From: Billgrantia pellis
GTDB taxonomy: Bacteria > Pseudomonadota > Gammaproteobacteria > Pseudomonadales > Halomonadaceae
DNA length: 64,000 nucleotides
Direction: 5' to 3'
Assembly: GCF_008297955.1 (NCBI RefSeq)
Contig: NZ_VTPY01000003.1
Span: forward strand, 124,001-188,000
Position numbers and translations under genes: made by a program. Below, in pieces: positions 1 to 9,112 of this stretch. The notes under the pieces are model-generated. The model saw nothing but the letters and a program-made list of their open reading frames with translations. It was not told the origin of the DNA and did not search any database. Within the stretch, counting starts at the first letter, position 1. Every line of letters begins with the position of its first letter.

Positions 1-207
1 GTCGTCGGCGACCTCGATGCCGCCGTCCGAAAGCAGGCGCACGGTGACCTCTCGTGCATGGCCCGCCAGCGCTTCGTCGACGCTGTTGTCGATGACTTCC
101 TGGGCCAGGTGATTGGGGCGGGTAGTGTCGGTATACATGCCGGGGCGCTTGCGCACCGGGTCAAGGCCGGAGAGGACTTCGATCGAGCTGGCGCTGTATT
201 GTGTCAT
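1..207 (-). CDS. parE: DNA topoisomerase IV subunit B, N-terminal part (runs off the window)
   Basis: Only the first 69 codons are present; the gene continues beyond the left edge. The protein starts [20 protein letters not shown], followed by [14 protein letters not shown] and [13 protein letters not shown]. That is the start of the GHKL ATPase domain of GyrB/ParE-type topoisomerases, including the Glu and Asn of the ATP-binding helix. The N-terminus without extra GyrB residues, and yqiA directly upstream (as in E. coli parE-yqiA), favour ParE over GyrB. ParE is the ATP-driven subunit that works with ParC to decatenate replicated chromosomes. The start ATG lies at 205-207. A small palindrome, GTAAC-C-GTTAC, sits about 10 bases upstream of the start and may be regulatory, but there is no independent support for that. 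Confidence 0.93.
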   Translation of the reverse strand, partial: MTQYSASSIEVLSGLDPVRKRPGMYTDTTRPNHLAQEVIDNSVDEALAGHAREVTVRLLSDGGIEVADD

Positions 208-307
208 GCGTGTTCCGTAACCGTTACAGATTCAGTGGCGCTTCCCGCGATTCGCTTGCCTCTTCCCTGCGGTCATTCCCCAGTCCTGCTTCCGCCAGGC
301 TGGGCAG

Positions 308-928
308 TCACTGCACCGATGGCCCCGCCATCAGACGATGCCCACCATGGGCGAAGACCGCAGACAAATAGCTCGCCAGCGGGCTGAAGACATGATCGCC
401 ACCCGGATGAATGACGGTCCTGGCGCCACGATAGAGCGCGAAAGCGTCGGCCGGGTCCAGGGTTTCATCGGCGGAGCCCAGCAGCAGCAGATAGCGCTCG
501 GGAACCACGACCTGCGGCGTCAGGGCATCCAGCTCCTCGCGGTGAGCCGTCTCGACGGTGAAGCGTTCGCCGGTGTGCTCGTTGACGAATGCCTCGCCGA
601 TCCACTCGGAGACCAGCCGCACCGGCCGCACCGCCGGGTTGATCAAGGCCGCCGGAAGGTCGTGGCGCTCGGCCAGGCAAGTCGCCAGGAAGCCGCCCAT
701 TGAACTGCCGACCAGCAAGGGACGGGGGCCCAGCTTCGCCAGCAGCGATTCCGCCAGCCGCAGGGCCGCCAGCGGCCGGTGTGGCAGTTGGGGCGTCTCG
801 CAGGGCAGTGCCAGCGTCTTGCAGGCATCACGCATCAACGCCGACTTGGGCGAACCGTAGCCGCTATTGAAACCATGCAGGTAGAGTACCCCGCTGGTTT
901 GCCGCGCTGACAGTGGCGCGGTCAGCAT
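308..928 (-). CDS. yqiA: YqiA-family alpha/beta-hydrolase esterase
   Basis: The 206-residue protein has the YqiA/UPF0227 layout. The N-terminal strand ends in LYLHGFNSG (residues 16-23) with the oxyanion-hole HGF. The nucleophile elbow GSSMGG puts the catalytic Ser at 76. A late Asp in LGSADETLD and the His of GGDHVFSP complete the triad. E. coli YqiA hydrolyses short acyl and palmitoyl-CoA esters in vitro; its physiological substrate is unknown. There is no signal peptide, so it should be cytoplasmic. It lies 100 bases upstream of parE in the same direction, as in enterobacteria. In E. coli cpdA comes next upstream, but here pgi follows, so the ancestral cluster is broken at this point. Confidence 0.9.
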   Translation of the reverse strand: MLTAPLSARQTSGVLYLHGFNSGYGSPKSALMRDACKTLALPCETPQLPHRPLAALRLAESLLAKLGPRPLLVGSSMGGFLATCLAERHDLPAALINPAVRPVRLVSEWIGEAFVNEHTGERFTVETAHREELDALTPQVVVPERYLLLLGSADETLDPADAFALYRGARTVIHPGGDHVFSPLASYLSAVFAHGGHRLMAGPSVQ

Positions 929-967
929 ACCCAGGTCACTGTATACATTACCAGCGCTTCTCTTGCA

Positions 968-2647
968 TCAACGATCGCTCTCTTTTTCCATTCTCCATAC
1001 CGCCTCGATCAATGCCCGGGTGGAGGCATCCATGGCCTCGTGGCCACGATGTTCGGCCAGGATGCGCTCGGTTTCGCCGGCGATCTGCTTGCCCAGTTCC
1101 ACGCCCCACTGATCGAAGGAGTTGATGCCCCAGATGGTGGCCTGGACGAACACCTTATGTTCGTAGAGCGCGATCAGCGCCCCCAGTGTCGCAGGCGTCA
1201 GGCGGTCGAGCAGCAGCGTAGTGGTGGGCTGGTTGCCCCGGTAGCGCTTGTGGCCCGGCCGCTCACCAGGCTCGTCGATGGCATCGTCACCGAGCATCAG
1301 CAGGCGCGACTGAGCGAAGCAGTTGGCCAGGGTCAGCCGATGCTGGGCCTTGAGATGATCCCGGGTCGCCGCGTCTTCTACGTCGTCGTAGCGCCTCAGC
1401 GGAGCGATGAAGTCGCACACGACCGGCTGCGTTCCTTGATGCAGGAGCTGGTAGAAGGCGTGCTGGGCGTTGGGGCCGAGCTGCCCCCACAGCACCGGAC
1501 AAGTCGAATAGCTCACCTGATGCCCATCGTGGGTCGCCGACTTGCCGTTGGATTCCATCTCGAGCTGCTCGAGGTAGGCGGCGAAGTACTCCAGGCGCCC
1601 ATCGTAAGGCAGGATCGAGTGGGCGCGAATGTCGAGGAAATTGACATTCCAGATGCCTGCCAGCGCCAGCAATACCGGCAGGTTGTCACCCAGTGCCGCC
1701 TGCTCGAAGTGGCGATCCATGGCGTGGGCGCCGGCCAGCAGGTCGCGGAAGTGCGCCATGCCGATGACCAGCGCGATGGGCAGGCCAATCCCGCCCCACA
1801 ACGAATAGCGACCGCCAACCCACTCCCAGAACAACAGCTGGTTGGATTCGGCGATGCCCCATTCGCTCATCTTGTCGGGCTTGGCGGACACGCCGATGAA
1901 GTGCTGTCGCATCACCATCTCTTCGTCGACGCCTTGGATGCCGTCCTCCACCAGCCGCGCCAACAGCCAGTCCCGAGCGGTACGGGCGTTCGACAACGTA
2001 TCGATGGTGGTGAACGACTTCGATGAAATGACGAACAACGTGGTCTCGGGATTGAAACGGGCGAGGTAGTCGACAAGCTGGGAGCCGTCCATGGTGGAGG
2101 CGAAATGCACGTCGACATGGTGGGCATCGCGAGGACGGCAGTCGGCCAGGGCGTGGGTCACCATCAGCGGGCCAAGGTCGGAACCCCCGACCCCCAGGTT
2201 GACCACGTCGTGAATCGGCCTGCCGGTGGCGCCGCGCCACTGACGGGTGTGGAAGCGCTCGACCATGGTGGCCATGCGATCCAAGGTCTCATGAACACCG
2301 GGTACCACATCCTCACCGTCAACCACCAGCGAAGCCTCCGGCGGTAGTCGCAGCGCGGTATGCAACGCCGGGCGATCCTCGCTGACGTTGACATGCTCTC
2401 CACTCAGCAGCGCCCGGATGCCTTCCGGCACGCCTGCCTCGCGGGCCAATGACAACAGCAGCTCCAGCGTCTGGCCATTCCAGCGCTGCTTCGACAGATC
2501 GAGCGTCAGTCCCGCCGCCTGGCGCGTAAAGACCTCGCCTCGCGAAGCGTCCGTGAACAGCTCGCGCAAGTGACGGCGGCGCATCTCCTCGGCATGCTCC
2601 GCCAACCGCGTCCAGGCGGCCGATCGGTCGATGGTGGCTTGGTTCAT
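968..2647 (-). CDS. pgi: Glucose-6-phosphate isomerase
   Basis: PGI interconverts glucose-6-phosphate and fructose-6-phosphate. The 559-residue product has normal length. It carries the sugar-phosphate-binding SKSFTTIDT segment and both family signatures: one around GIWNVNFLDIRAHSILPYD and one at GINSFDQWGVELGKQIA near the C-terminus, with the active-site Lys in the latter. The start at 2645-2647 is chosen because AAGGAGG lies 6-8 bases upstream (about 2651-2660); an in-frame ATG at 2665 has no comparable site. The gene stands between yqiA and the divergent cmoA and looks monocistronic. No terminator hairpin is evident behind it. Confidence 0.97.
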   Translation of the reverse strand: MNQATIDRSAAWTRLAEHAEEMRRRHLRELFTDASRGEVFTRQAAGLTLDLSKQRWNGQTLELLLSLAREAGVPEGIRALLSGEHVNVSEDRPALHTALRLPPEASLVVDGEDVVPGVHETLDRMATMVERFHTRQWRGATGRPIHDVVNLGVGGSDLGPLMVTHALADCRPRDAHHVDVHFASTMDGSQLVDYLARFNPETTLFVISSKSFTTIDTLSNARTARDWLLARLVEDGIQGVDEEMVMRQHFIGVSAKPDKMSEWGIAESNQLLFWEWVGGRYSLWGGIGLPIALVIGMAHFRDLLAGAHAMDRHFEQAALGDNLPVLLALAGIWNVNFLDIRAHSILPYDGRLEYFAAYLEQLEMESNGKSATHDGHQVSYSTCPVLWGQLGPNAQHAFYQLLHQGTQPVVCDFIAPLRRYDDVEDAATRDHLKAQHRLTLANCFAQSRLLMLGDDAIDEPGERPGHKRYRGNQPTTTLLLDRLTPATLGALIALYEHKVFVQATIWGINSFDQWGVELGKQIAGETERILAEHRGHEAMDASTRALIEAVWRMEKESDR

Positions 2648-2871
2648 GGCAATCCTCCTTGACATCGTTTCGCAAAGCGATCACTTCGGCGCCGACCCTA
2701 CGGCACCGGGCGGGCTTTCCATCGCCTCACAGGCTAGCCTTGTTGCCGCCTGTAAATCTACATTTAACGTTTGTCATCGCCATAGCGTGGCTCCCGGCCG
2801 GGGCTTAGTCGTGCAGCCATGGGCCAGCCGGCGTAGAATGCGGGCCTGCCCCCATGCAACCGGTCCTATTC

Positions 2872-3615
2872 ATGAGTGACGCATCTTATCGCGACGCGAT
2901 CTTCACCACACCCCTGGACAAGGTGGCGCGCTTCTCCTTCGACGAGCGGGTGGTGGCCTGCTTCCCCGACATGATCCGCCGCTCCGTACCGGGCTACGGC
3001 CAGATTCTCGGCATGCTGGGGCTGATTGCCGCCCGTCACCTGCGCCATGGCGCCCATGTCTATGACTTGGGGTGTTCGCTGGGGGCCGCCAGCTTGGCCC
3101 TCGCCGGCCAACTCCCCGAGGACGCCTTCCGCCTCACCGCGGTGGACATATCGCCGGCCATGGTTGGCCGCGCTCGTGAAACCCTTGCCGCGGAATGTCC
3201 GCAGCATGCCATCGAAGTCATCGAAGGGGATATCCGCACCCTGGACTATGTGCCGTCGGGCATGGTGATCCTCAATTTTACGTTGCAATTCCTGCCGCCG
3301 GAGGACCGCGAAGCCCTGCTGGCCCGCCTCCATGCCGCACTGGAGCCAGGCGGTGTTCTGGTGCTCTCGGAGAAGGTGGTCGACCCCGACGAACGCGATA
3401 ACGCCTGGCGGGTGGAGCGCTACCATGACTTCAAGCGAGCCAACGGCTATAGCGAGCTCGAGATCAGCCAGAAGCGCACCGCGTTGGAGAACGTGCTGGT
3501 ACCGGATACCCTCGAGGCGCACCATGCACGGCTCGCCCGCGCCGGATTCACGCGCTCGCTGACTTGGTTCCAGTACCTGAACTTTGCCTCGCTGATCGCA
3601 TTCAAGGAGGCCTGA
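2872..3615 (+). CDS. cmoA: Carboxy-S-adenosyl-L-methionine synthase
   Basis: CmoA converts S-adenosylmethionine and prephenate into carboxy-SAM (Cx-SAM), the cofactor that CmoB uses to make 5-carboxymethoxyuridine at tRNA position 34. The 247-residue protein has a class I methyltransferase fold with the SAM-binding loop [12 protein letters not shown] (about residues 63-74) and the acidic VDIS motif. The C-terminal [14 protein letters not shown] tail is typical of CmoA. It starts [10 protein letters not shown] at the second in-frame ATG. The upstream ATG at 2854 would add MQPVLF and cannot be excluded, because neither start has a strong ribosome site. cmoB follows after one base, so the two are co-transcribed. 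Confidence 0.96.
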   Translation: MSDASYRDAIFTTPLDKVARFSFDERVVACFPDMIRRSVPGYGQILGMLGLIAARHLRHGAHVYDLGCSLGAASLALAGQLPEDAFRLTAVDISPAMVGRARETLAAECPQHAIEVIEGDIRTLDYVPSGMVILNFTLQFLPPEDREALLARLHAALEPGGVLVLSEKVVDPDERDNAWRVERYHDFKRANGYSELEISQKRTALENVLVPDTLEAHHARLARAGFTRSLTWFQYLNFASLIAFKEA

Positions 3616-3616
3616 C

Positions 3617-4609
3617 GTGGCGATTCCCGTCGAGCAACGCCCACTCTATCGCGCCTTCGTCGATCAGGGGCTGGACAGCTGGCTGGCCCGTTTGCCGGCA
3701 CAACTGACCCGCGGGCTCGACCGCAAGCGCTACGGCGACCTGCCCGCCTGGGAGAAGGCGGTGATCAAGCTGCCTGCCCTGCCCAAGGCACGCGACGTGC
3801 AACTGGATGCCGGTACCGTAACGGTCGATTGCCAGCTCGACGACAGCCAGCGCCGCCAGTGCGAGAATCTGCTGCGCAAGCTGATGCCGTGGCGCAAGGG
3901 TCCCTACCGTCTCGCCGGTATCCACATCGATACCGAATGGCGCTCCGACTGGAAGTGGCAGCGGGTCGCTCCGCATCTGGCCCCGCTGACGGGCCGGCGG
4001 GTGCTCGACGTGGGCGGCGGCAGTGGCTACCACGGCTGGCGCATGGCCGGCGAGGGGGCCGCCTTCGTGCTGGTGATCGATCCCTCGCCGCGCTTTTACT
4101 ACCAGTTCCAGGCGCTGCGCCATTTCATCGGCGATGCCGATGGCTGGCGCACCCATTTCCTGCCGGTCGGCATCGAGGATGTGCCGGAACGGCTCGCCTT
4201 CTTCGATACGGTGTTCTCCATGGGCGTGCTCTACCACCGGCCTTCGCCGCTGGAGCATCTGCTGCAGTTGAAGGATGCCCTGCGCCCTGGCGGCGAACTG
4301 GTGCTGGAAACGCTGGTGGTGGAAGGCGACGAAGCTACCGTGCTGCTGCCCGGCGAGCGCTACGCCGCCATGCCCAACGTCTATTTCCTGCCCTCGTCCA
4401 AGGCGCTGTGTCAGTGGCTCGAACGCTGTGGTTTCGATAACGTGCGCGTGGTGGATGAAGCGCATACCTCACTGGATGAACAGCGCTCGACCGAATGGAT
4501 GACCTTCCAATCGCTGGCCGATTTTCTTGATCCAAGCGACCCGACGCGCACCCGGGAAGGGTATCCCGCGCCGCGCCGGGCCGTGATAATGGCTGAACGC
4601 CCCACCTAG
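3617..4609 (+). CDS. cmoB: tRNA U34 carboxymethyltransferase
   Basis: CmoB transfers the carboxymethyl group of Cx-SAM to 5-hydroxyuridine at the wobble position of tRNAs that read NYN/NGN-type codon boxes, giving cmo5U. The 330-residue protein has a long N-terminal region and a methyltransferase core with VLDVGGGSGYHG at residues 129-140, plus the late SMGVLYHRPSPLEHL segment typical of CmoB. The start is GTG at 3617, preceded by AAGGAGG at 3604-3610 inside the end of cmoA. The stop TAG at 4607-4609 overlaps the stop of the opposing esterase gene, so the two reading frames end in the same CTAG. Confidence 0.96.
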   Translation: MAIPVEQRPLYRAFVDQGLDSWLARLPAQLTRGLDRKRYGDLPAWEKAVIKLPALPKARDVQLDAGTVTVDCQLDDSQRRQCENLLRKLMPWRKGPYRLAGIHIDTEWRSDWKWQRVAPHLAPLTGRRVLDVGGGSGYHGWRMAGEGAAFVLVIDPSPRFYYQFQALRHFIGDADGWRTHFLPVGIEDVPERLAFFDTVFSMGVLYHRPSPLEHLLQLKDALRPGGELVLETLVVEGDEATVLLPGERYAAMPNVYFLPSSKALCQWLERCGFDNVRVVDEAHTSLDEQRSTEWMTFQSLADFLDPSDPTRTREGYPAPRRAVIMAERPT

Positions 4610-5925
4610 ATGCCAAAGGGATAGGTGTCGGGCACCTCCTCCGGCCGCCACAGTTCGCCCTTGTCGAACGGCTCCACGGCGCGGGTCTCATCGACATGGA
4701 AAACGGCATCGAACTGCCGGGCCATCGATGCCTGGAAGTAATGGCTGATGCGTTCCGACTCGGGGCGGTAGATCACACCGATGGCACGCTCCCACAGCGG
4801 CTCATGCAGCGGCGCGGCACGCTCACCGAGCGGCAGATAGAAATCGCCGATGCCGCTGTCATGAAACAGCCGCTCGATGCTGCCGTCCATGGATGGCCTG
4901 ACCCTGCGATGCTCCACCGGGCCATCCCAGTCGCGGGCGGCCGAGACGAAGCCGGTATGCGTGGTAAAGCCCACCAGCAACGCCTGATCGGCACCGAAAC
5001 GATGGCGCACCAGTTGGCCGACGTTGTGCTGCCCGCGATGCCACCCCATGTCGGTGAAGGCGGCATCGCCCAAGTGCGAGTTATGCGCCCACACCACCAT
5101 CTTGCCCTGACCGCCCTGGCGACGCAGGTGTTCGCGCAGCTCGGCGATGATGTCGGTCATGTGCTCGTCGCGCAGATTCCAGGTATCCACTCGCGAGCCG
5201 AACATGGCGCGATAGTAGCGCTCGGCATTGACCACCACGCGCGCATTCTGCTCGGCGAAGAATTGTTCATCCTGCGAGCGACGGCCATCTTCATGCAGGT
5301 AACCGGTCGACTTCTCGAGCAAATCAGCGAGCAGACGCACGGCGGCCTCCTCGCAGATGCGGCTCAGACCGAAAGCGGCATCGTGCCCGTAGCGGACCGG
5401 GTCGCCGCCATGGTCGAGGCAGCTGTAACCCTCGCGGGCAAGCCGCGCCTGTTCGGGGTCGATGCCCTCGAGATACTCGATCACCGCCTCCGCCGAGCGG
5501 TGCAGGCTGTAGAGATCCAGGCCATGGAAGCCAACCTGATGCTCGGCAGGCAGGTTCGCATTGTGCTCCTTGAGCCAGCCGATGAAGTCACGCACCTCGG
5601 TGTTGCGCCACATCCACTGGGGAAAACGCTGGAAGTCGTCGAAAGCCGTTTTCAATGAATCGTCGCCTTCGCCGCGCGCATAGCGATTTAGCCGTAGCGC
5701 ATCGGGCCAGTCGGCCTCCACGATGACCGCCTCGAAGCCCTTCTCGCGGATCAGGCGCCGGGTGATCTCGGCGCGCATGCGGTAGAACTCGGCGGTGCCG
5801 TGGGACGCCTCGCCGAGCAGCACCAGTGAGCGCTCCCCCACCTGCTCCAGCAGGCCATCGTAATCGATACTGCGACCGGCGAGCGACGTGGCATTGTCGC
5901 GAATGTAATCCCGGGGAGTCGTCAT
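4606..5925 (-). CDS. Erythromycin esterase family protein
   Basis: The 439-residue protein belongs to the erythromycin esterase (EreA/EreB-like) family, recognised from GEASHGTAEFYRMRAEI (residues 38-54) with the conserved Glu and His, the IVEADWP segment, and WAHNSHLGDA in the middle. The known members EreA and EreB hydrolyse the lactone of macrolides, but most chromosomal homologues have no demonstrated antibiotic activity, and some are better described as succinoglycan-biosynthesis-like hydrolases. The substrate is therefore unknown here. There is no signal peptide. The start ATG at 5923-5925 follows a strong GGAGGAGGT site. It is convergent with cmoB and shares its stop tetramer. Confidence 0.85.
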   Translation of the reverse strand: MTTPRDYIRDNATSLAGRSIDYDGLLEQVGERSLVLLGEASHGTAEFYRMRAEITRRLIREKGFEAVIVEADWPDALRLNRYARGEGDDSLKTAFDDFQRFPQWMWRNTEVRDFIGWLKEHNANLPAEHQVGFHGLDLYSLHRSAEAVIEYLEGIDPEQARLAREGYSCLDHGGDPVRYGHDAAFGLSRICEEAAVRLLADLLEKSTGYLHEDGRRSQDEQFFAEQNARVVVNAERYYRAMFGSRVDTWNLRDEHMTDIIAELREHLRRQGGQGKMVVWAHNSHLGDAAFTDMGWHRGQHNVGQLVRHRFGADQALLVGFTTHTGFVSAARDWDGPVEHRRVRPSMDGSIERLFHDSGIGDFYLPLGERAAPLHEPLWERAIGVIYRPESERISHYFQASMARQFDAVFHVDETRAVEPFDKGELWRPEEVPDTYPFGI

Positions 5926-6002
5926 ATCGCACCTCCTCCATGAAGGCCTGTGACTACACCCAGAACTTTAGGAAGCGCTCCCGCTTACGCTCAAGGAGAA
6001 GG

Positions 6003-6677
6003 CTACCTTCTCAATATCACCAGCCAGCGCCCCAGGTTCAGAATGCTCGCAAGCGAGGCCGCCACGTAGGTAAAGGCGCAGGCGGCCAGCACGTGGCGCG
6101 CGCCGGGCATGTCGTAGGGGGGCACGTACTCCTTGAGCAGCGGCAGGGCGCGCTGAAAGCTGGCATCGAACTCCACCGGCAGGGTAACCAGATGAACCAG
6201 CGCCGCCGTGCCGAAGCTGATCACCGCGGCCGCGATCACGATCGCCAGGCCACCCGGCAGGCGCGTCAGCACGAACAGGAAGGGGGCCGCCATCATCAGC
6301 AGGGCGCCGAGTTTTTCGGCCCGCTGCGCCACGCCGACCATGCGCGCCCGGGCGATCAGCGGTGCGTACCCTTCGTGATGCTGGATCGCATGGCCCACTT
6401 CGTGGGCTGCGACCGTTACCGCGGTCAGTGAACGCCCCTCGTAGTGCTCACGGGAGAGGCGCACCCGCCGCGTCTCGGGGTCGTAATGGTCGCCCTGCTC
6501 CGTCAACTCCACCTTGACCCCTTCGATGCCGAGACGGCGCAGGAGGTGGTCGGCCAGCTCGGCGCCGGTGCCGGGATAGTCGTCGCGCCCCCGGGAATGG
6601 CGTGCCAGTACCCAGCGCGCCCAGACGTTGGGCAACAGGAAGAGGACCAGCAACAGGGCGATCAGCAGCACGATCAT
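6003..6677 (-). CDS. YugP-family membrane zinc metallopeptidase
   Basis: The 224-residue protein starts with a hydrophobic helix (about residues 2-18) and carries HEVGH at 92-96, the zinc-binding HEXXH motif, followed by AIQHHEGY. Two or three further hydrophobic segments follow (around AEKLGALLMMAAPFLFVL, AIVIAAAVISFGTAALV and the C-terminal VLAACAFTYVAASL). This is the YugP/DUF membrane neutral peptidase family, whose substrates are not established. I start it at MIVLLIALLL, where the first membrane helix begins; upstream in-frame ATGs would add an unrelated hydrophilic stretch lying over the hemP promoter. It is divergent from hemP, with about 145 bases between them. Confidence 0.85.
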   Translation of the reverse strand: MIVLLIALLLVLFLLPNVWARWVLARHSRGRDDYPGTGAELADHLLRRLGIEGVKVELTEQGDHYDPETRRVRLSREHYEGRSLTAVTVAAHEVGHAIQHHEGYAPLIARARMVGVAQRAEKLGALLMMAAPFLFVLTRLPGGLAIVIAAAVISFGTAALVHLVTLPVEFDASFQRALPLLKEYVPPYDMPGARHVLAACAFTYVAASLASILNLGRWLVILRR

Positions 6678-6774
6678 GGGCGTAGAAACTCGGTACGTTG
6701 TCACGATTGAGACCAGCGTACCCGTTCCTGGTTCGGATTGTCGCGAAAAGGAGACTTGACGCCGCACTTTGCAT

Positions 6775-6796
6775 AAACAATAATTATTCTCGTTTG
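6775..6796. promoter_or_regulatory. Candidate Fur box in front of the heme operon
   Basis: An AT-rich stretch with core AATAATTATT and flanks resembling the tandem GATAAT hexamers of Fur sites lies 28 bases before hemP. Heme uptake operons that begin with hemP are classically repressed by Fur with iron, so the location fits. Evidence is by eye only; a weight-matrix score was not computed. Confidence 0.55.
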
Positions 6797-6823
6797 ATAC
6801 AGCAACCCATTCAGGCCAATACC

Positions 6824-7015
6824 ATGTGCGCAAACTCCCCCGACCCGACTACGGCCCGCGCGCAGGCCGCCACGCCGCACGAGCGTTCGCGCAAACCCGG
6901 CATTGTCGAGAGCAGCGCGCTGCTCGACGAGCAGGGCCAATTGGTCATCGAGCACCGCGGCAAGCGCTACCAACTGCGCGAGACCCGCAACGGCAAGCTG
7001 ATACTGACCTCATAA
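6824..7015 (+). CDS. hemP: Hemin uptake protein HemP
   Basis: A 63-residue protein ending in LVIEHRGKRYQLRETRNGKL, the hallmark C-terminal block of the HemP/HmuP family (HRGKxYxLRxTRxGKLILT). HemP/HmuP is a small conserved protein, usually the first gene of heme uptake loci; in some bacteria it acts as a co-activator of the heme receptor gene, but its biochemistry is not firmly settled. The N-terminal half is low-complexity and poorly conserved. It starts at ATG 6824, 28 bases after the Fur-like site, and is followed after 85 bases by the TonB-dependent receptor. Confidence 0.92.
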   Translation: MCANSPDPTTARAQAATPHERSRKPGIVESSALLDEQGQLVIEHRGKRYQLRETRNGKLILTS

Positions 7016-7100
7016 TCCCGACGAAAAGAACGCCAGCCAGGTAGCCCGCGCCACCCAGCCAGCCGCTCATCGCCTGATACGATAAGGGAACTTCAGGAAC

Positions 7101-9101
7101 ATGAAGCGAGCAACGAGCTGCACCGGCGCCCTGGCGCTGATATTGCTGTCACCGGTGGGCCTGGCCCAAACGCCTGCCGACGAGCCTGCCGCGACGCCCG
7201 AACTGGCGCCGCTGTTGGTCACCGGCACGCGAACTCCCACCGACACCTTCTTCGCCCCGCTGATCGTCGACGTGATCGACCGACACGACCCGACACTCGC
7301 CACCGCCTCACGGGTCGAGGACATCCTCGCCGACCAGCCCGGCCTTCACGTTGCCGGCCAAGGTCGGCGCAACGGCCAGACCCTGAGCCTGCGCGGCTTC
7401 GGCAGGAACGGCGTGCTGGTACGCCTCGACGGCGTACGGCAGGACATCGACACCGGCCACATCGGCAACTTCTTCGTTGACCCGGCACTGCTGCGCGAGG
7501 TACAGATCGCCCACGGCGCGCTCTCAAGCCTCTACGGCAGCAACGCCATGGGCGGCGTGATCAGCTTCGAGACGGTCGATGCCGAGGACCTGCTACGCCC
7601 CGGCGAGACGAGCGGTGCACGGCTCTCGCTGCGTGGCGCCTCCGCCAGCGACGAGCTAGGCGCCACGCTGAGCCTGTTCGGCAAGCACAGCTTGGCTGAC
7701 GGCAGCAGCCTCGACGGTCTGGTCGCCATCGGGCGCAGCGAATCCGGCGACATCCGACGGGCCGGCGGCCAAACCACGCCGGAGGACGCCAGCCTGAACA
7801 GCCTGCTGGCCAAAGGAGCCTGGCAACTCAGCGACGACCACCGCCTCTTCACCCAGTGGCTGCACTATCGTGAAGACGCCAGCCAGCCGCCCAACCCGCA
7901 ACAGCTTGTGGTCGAGGATGGGGACCTGCGCGATCGGACCACTACCAGCGACAATCTGCAGCTGGGCCATCGCTGGTCGCCGGGGCCGCTCACCCAACTC
8001 GACACTCGCCTGACCCTGAGCCGCCAGGATATCGAAGAGCCCGCGGCGGAGCGCACCTTGGAGCGCTTGGGCGTGCAGAGCGACGGTTATCATCGGCGGG
8101 ATCACGGTTGGCTGTCGCAGACCCTGGCCTTCGGCGCCGAGGCGAGCCGTGCCACCCAGCGCCCGGGTGGCACGGCGTCAGGTTTCCCCGATGCCAACAT
8201 CGACAATGTCGCGTTCTATCTCGACGACACCCTCACCCTCGGCCGCTATCTCGGTCAGGGCGGCGCCGGCGAGTTCGACCTCGGCCTAGGTGCCCGCCAC
8301 GATAGCTACCGCGCCGAGGACGCCGAAGGCCGCGAAAGCGACAAGAGCCACCTTTCCCCGCGCCTGCGCGTGGCCTGGCGCCCCACTCGGAAGTTGATGT
8401 TCTACAGCGGTTACGCCGAGTCCTTCCGCGCCCCCACGCTCTCGGAGCTTTATGCCGACGAACGCCACTTCGGCGGCTTCTGCATGGGTCCCTTCGTCTG
8501 CGTTCCCGACAACTTCTGGGTGCCCAACCCCAACCTGCAGCCGGAAACCAGCAAGAGCTGGGAGAGCGGCCTGTCCTGGCGCTTTGGCGACTGGGAGCTG
8601 CGCGCCAGCTACTTCGATACCCGGGCCGAAGACTTCATCGACACTGAAGTCGACCTCTTTGCGGGGACCACTCGGGCCGTTAACGTCAATCGCGCCCAAC
8701 TGTGGGGCTACGACGCGCGCCTCGGCTGGTCGCCTTCGGATGCTTCCGTCATGGCCTTCGTCGGTCTCGCCGAGGTCAGCGGACGCGACCGCGACAGCGG
8801 CGAGCCGCTAGGTAGCCTGACCCCGCTGGAAGCGCTGACCGGCCTCGACTATCACCTCGCCCACACGAACCTGGTCCTGGGATGGCGCGGCCGCTTCGCG
8901 CGATCCTTCGATGAACGCACAAGCGACGAGAAACCGCTGCCCGGCTACGGCCTGCACGACGTACAGCTGGCCTGGCAGCTCACGCCCATGCTCAGCGCAT
9001 CGCTCAAGCTGCGCAATATCGCCGACAAGGAGTGGTATCGCCCCGACGGCAGCCTCGGCGACGGTCGCAGCCTGCTTGCCAACCTCAGTCTGCAGTGGTG
9101 A
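7101..9101 (+). CDS. TonB-dependent heme/hemoglobin receptor
   Basis: The 666-residue outer-membrane receptor has a cleavable signal peptide (about residues 1-23, ending LSPVGLAQ). A TonB-box-like LLVTGTR and a plug domain with the GRRNGQTLSLRGFGRNGVLVRL core follow. The beta-barrel carries the FRAP (ESFRAPTLSELY) and NPNL (PNPNLQPETSKSWE) boxes typical of heme/hemoglobin receptors of the HmuR/HemR group. It ends in a terminal aromatic (LSLQW), as barrel proteins do. It should bring heme across the outer membrane using TonB-ExbBD energy; those partner genes are not in the window. hmuS follows after 11 bases, and context (hemP upstream, hmuSTUV downstream) supports heme rather than siderophore as the ligand. 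Confidence 0.93.
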   Translation: MKRATSCTGALALILLSPVGLAQTPADEPAATPELAPLLVTGTRTPTDTFFAPLIVDVIDRHDPTLATASRVEDILADQPGLHVAGQGRRNGQTLSLRGFGRNGVLVRLDGVRQDIDTGHIGNFFVDPALLREVQIAHGALSSLYGSNAMGGVISFETVDAEDLLRPGETSGARLSLRGASASDELGATLSLFGKHSLADGSSLDGLVAIGRSESGDIRRAGGQTTPEDASLNSLLAKGAWQLSDDHRLFTQWLHYREDASQPPNPQQLVVEDGDLRDRTTTSDNLQLGHRWSPGPLTQLDTRLTLSRQDIEEPAAERTLERLGVQSDGYHRRDHGWLSQTLAFGAEASRATQRPGGTASGFPDANIDNVAFYLDDTLTLGRYLGQGGAGEFDLGLGARHDSYRAEDAEGRESDKSHLSPRLRVAWRPTRKLMFYSGYAESFRAPTLSELYADERHFGGFCMGPFVCVPDNFWVPNPNLQPETSKSWESGLSWRFGDWELRASYFDTRAEDFIDTEVDLFAGTTRAVNVNRAQLWGYDARLGWSPSDASVMAFVGLAEVSGRDRDSGEPLGSLTPLEALTGLDYHLAHTNLVLGWRGRFARSFDERTSDEKPLPGYGLHDVQLAWQLTPMLSASLKLRNIADKEWYRPDGSLGDGRSLLANLSLQW

Positions 9102-9112
9102 AGGAGTGCTTC

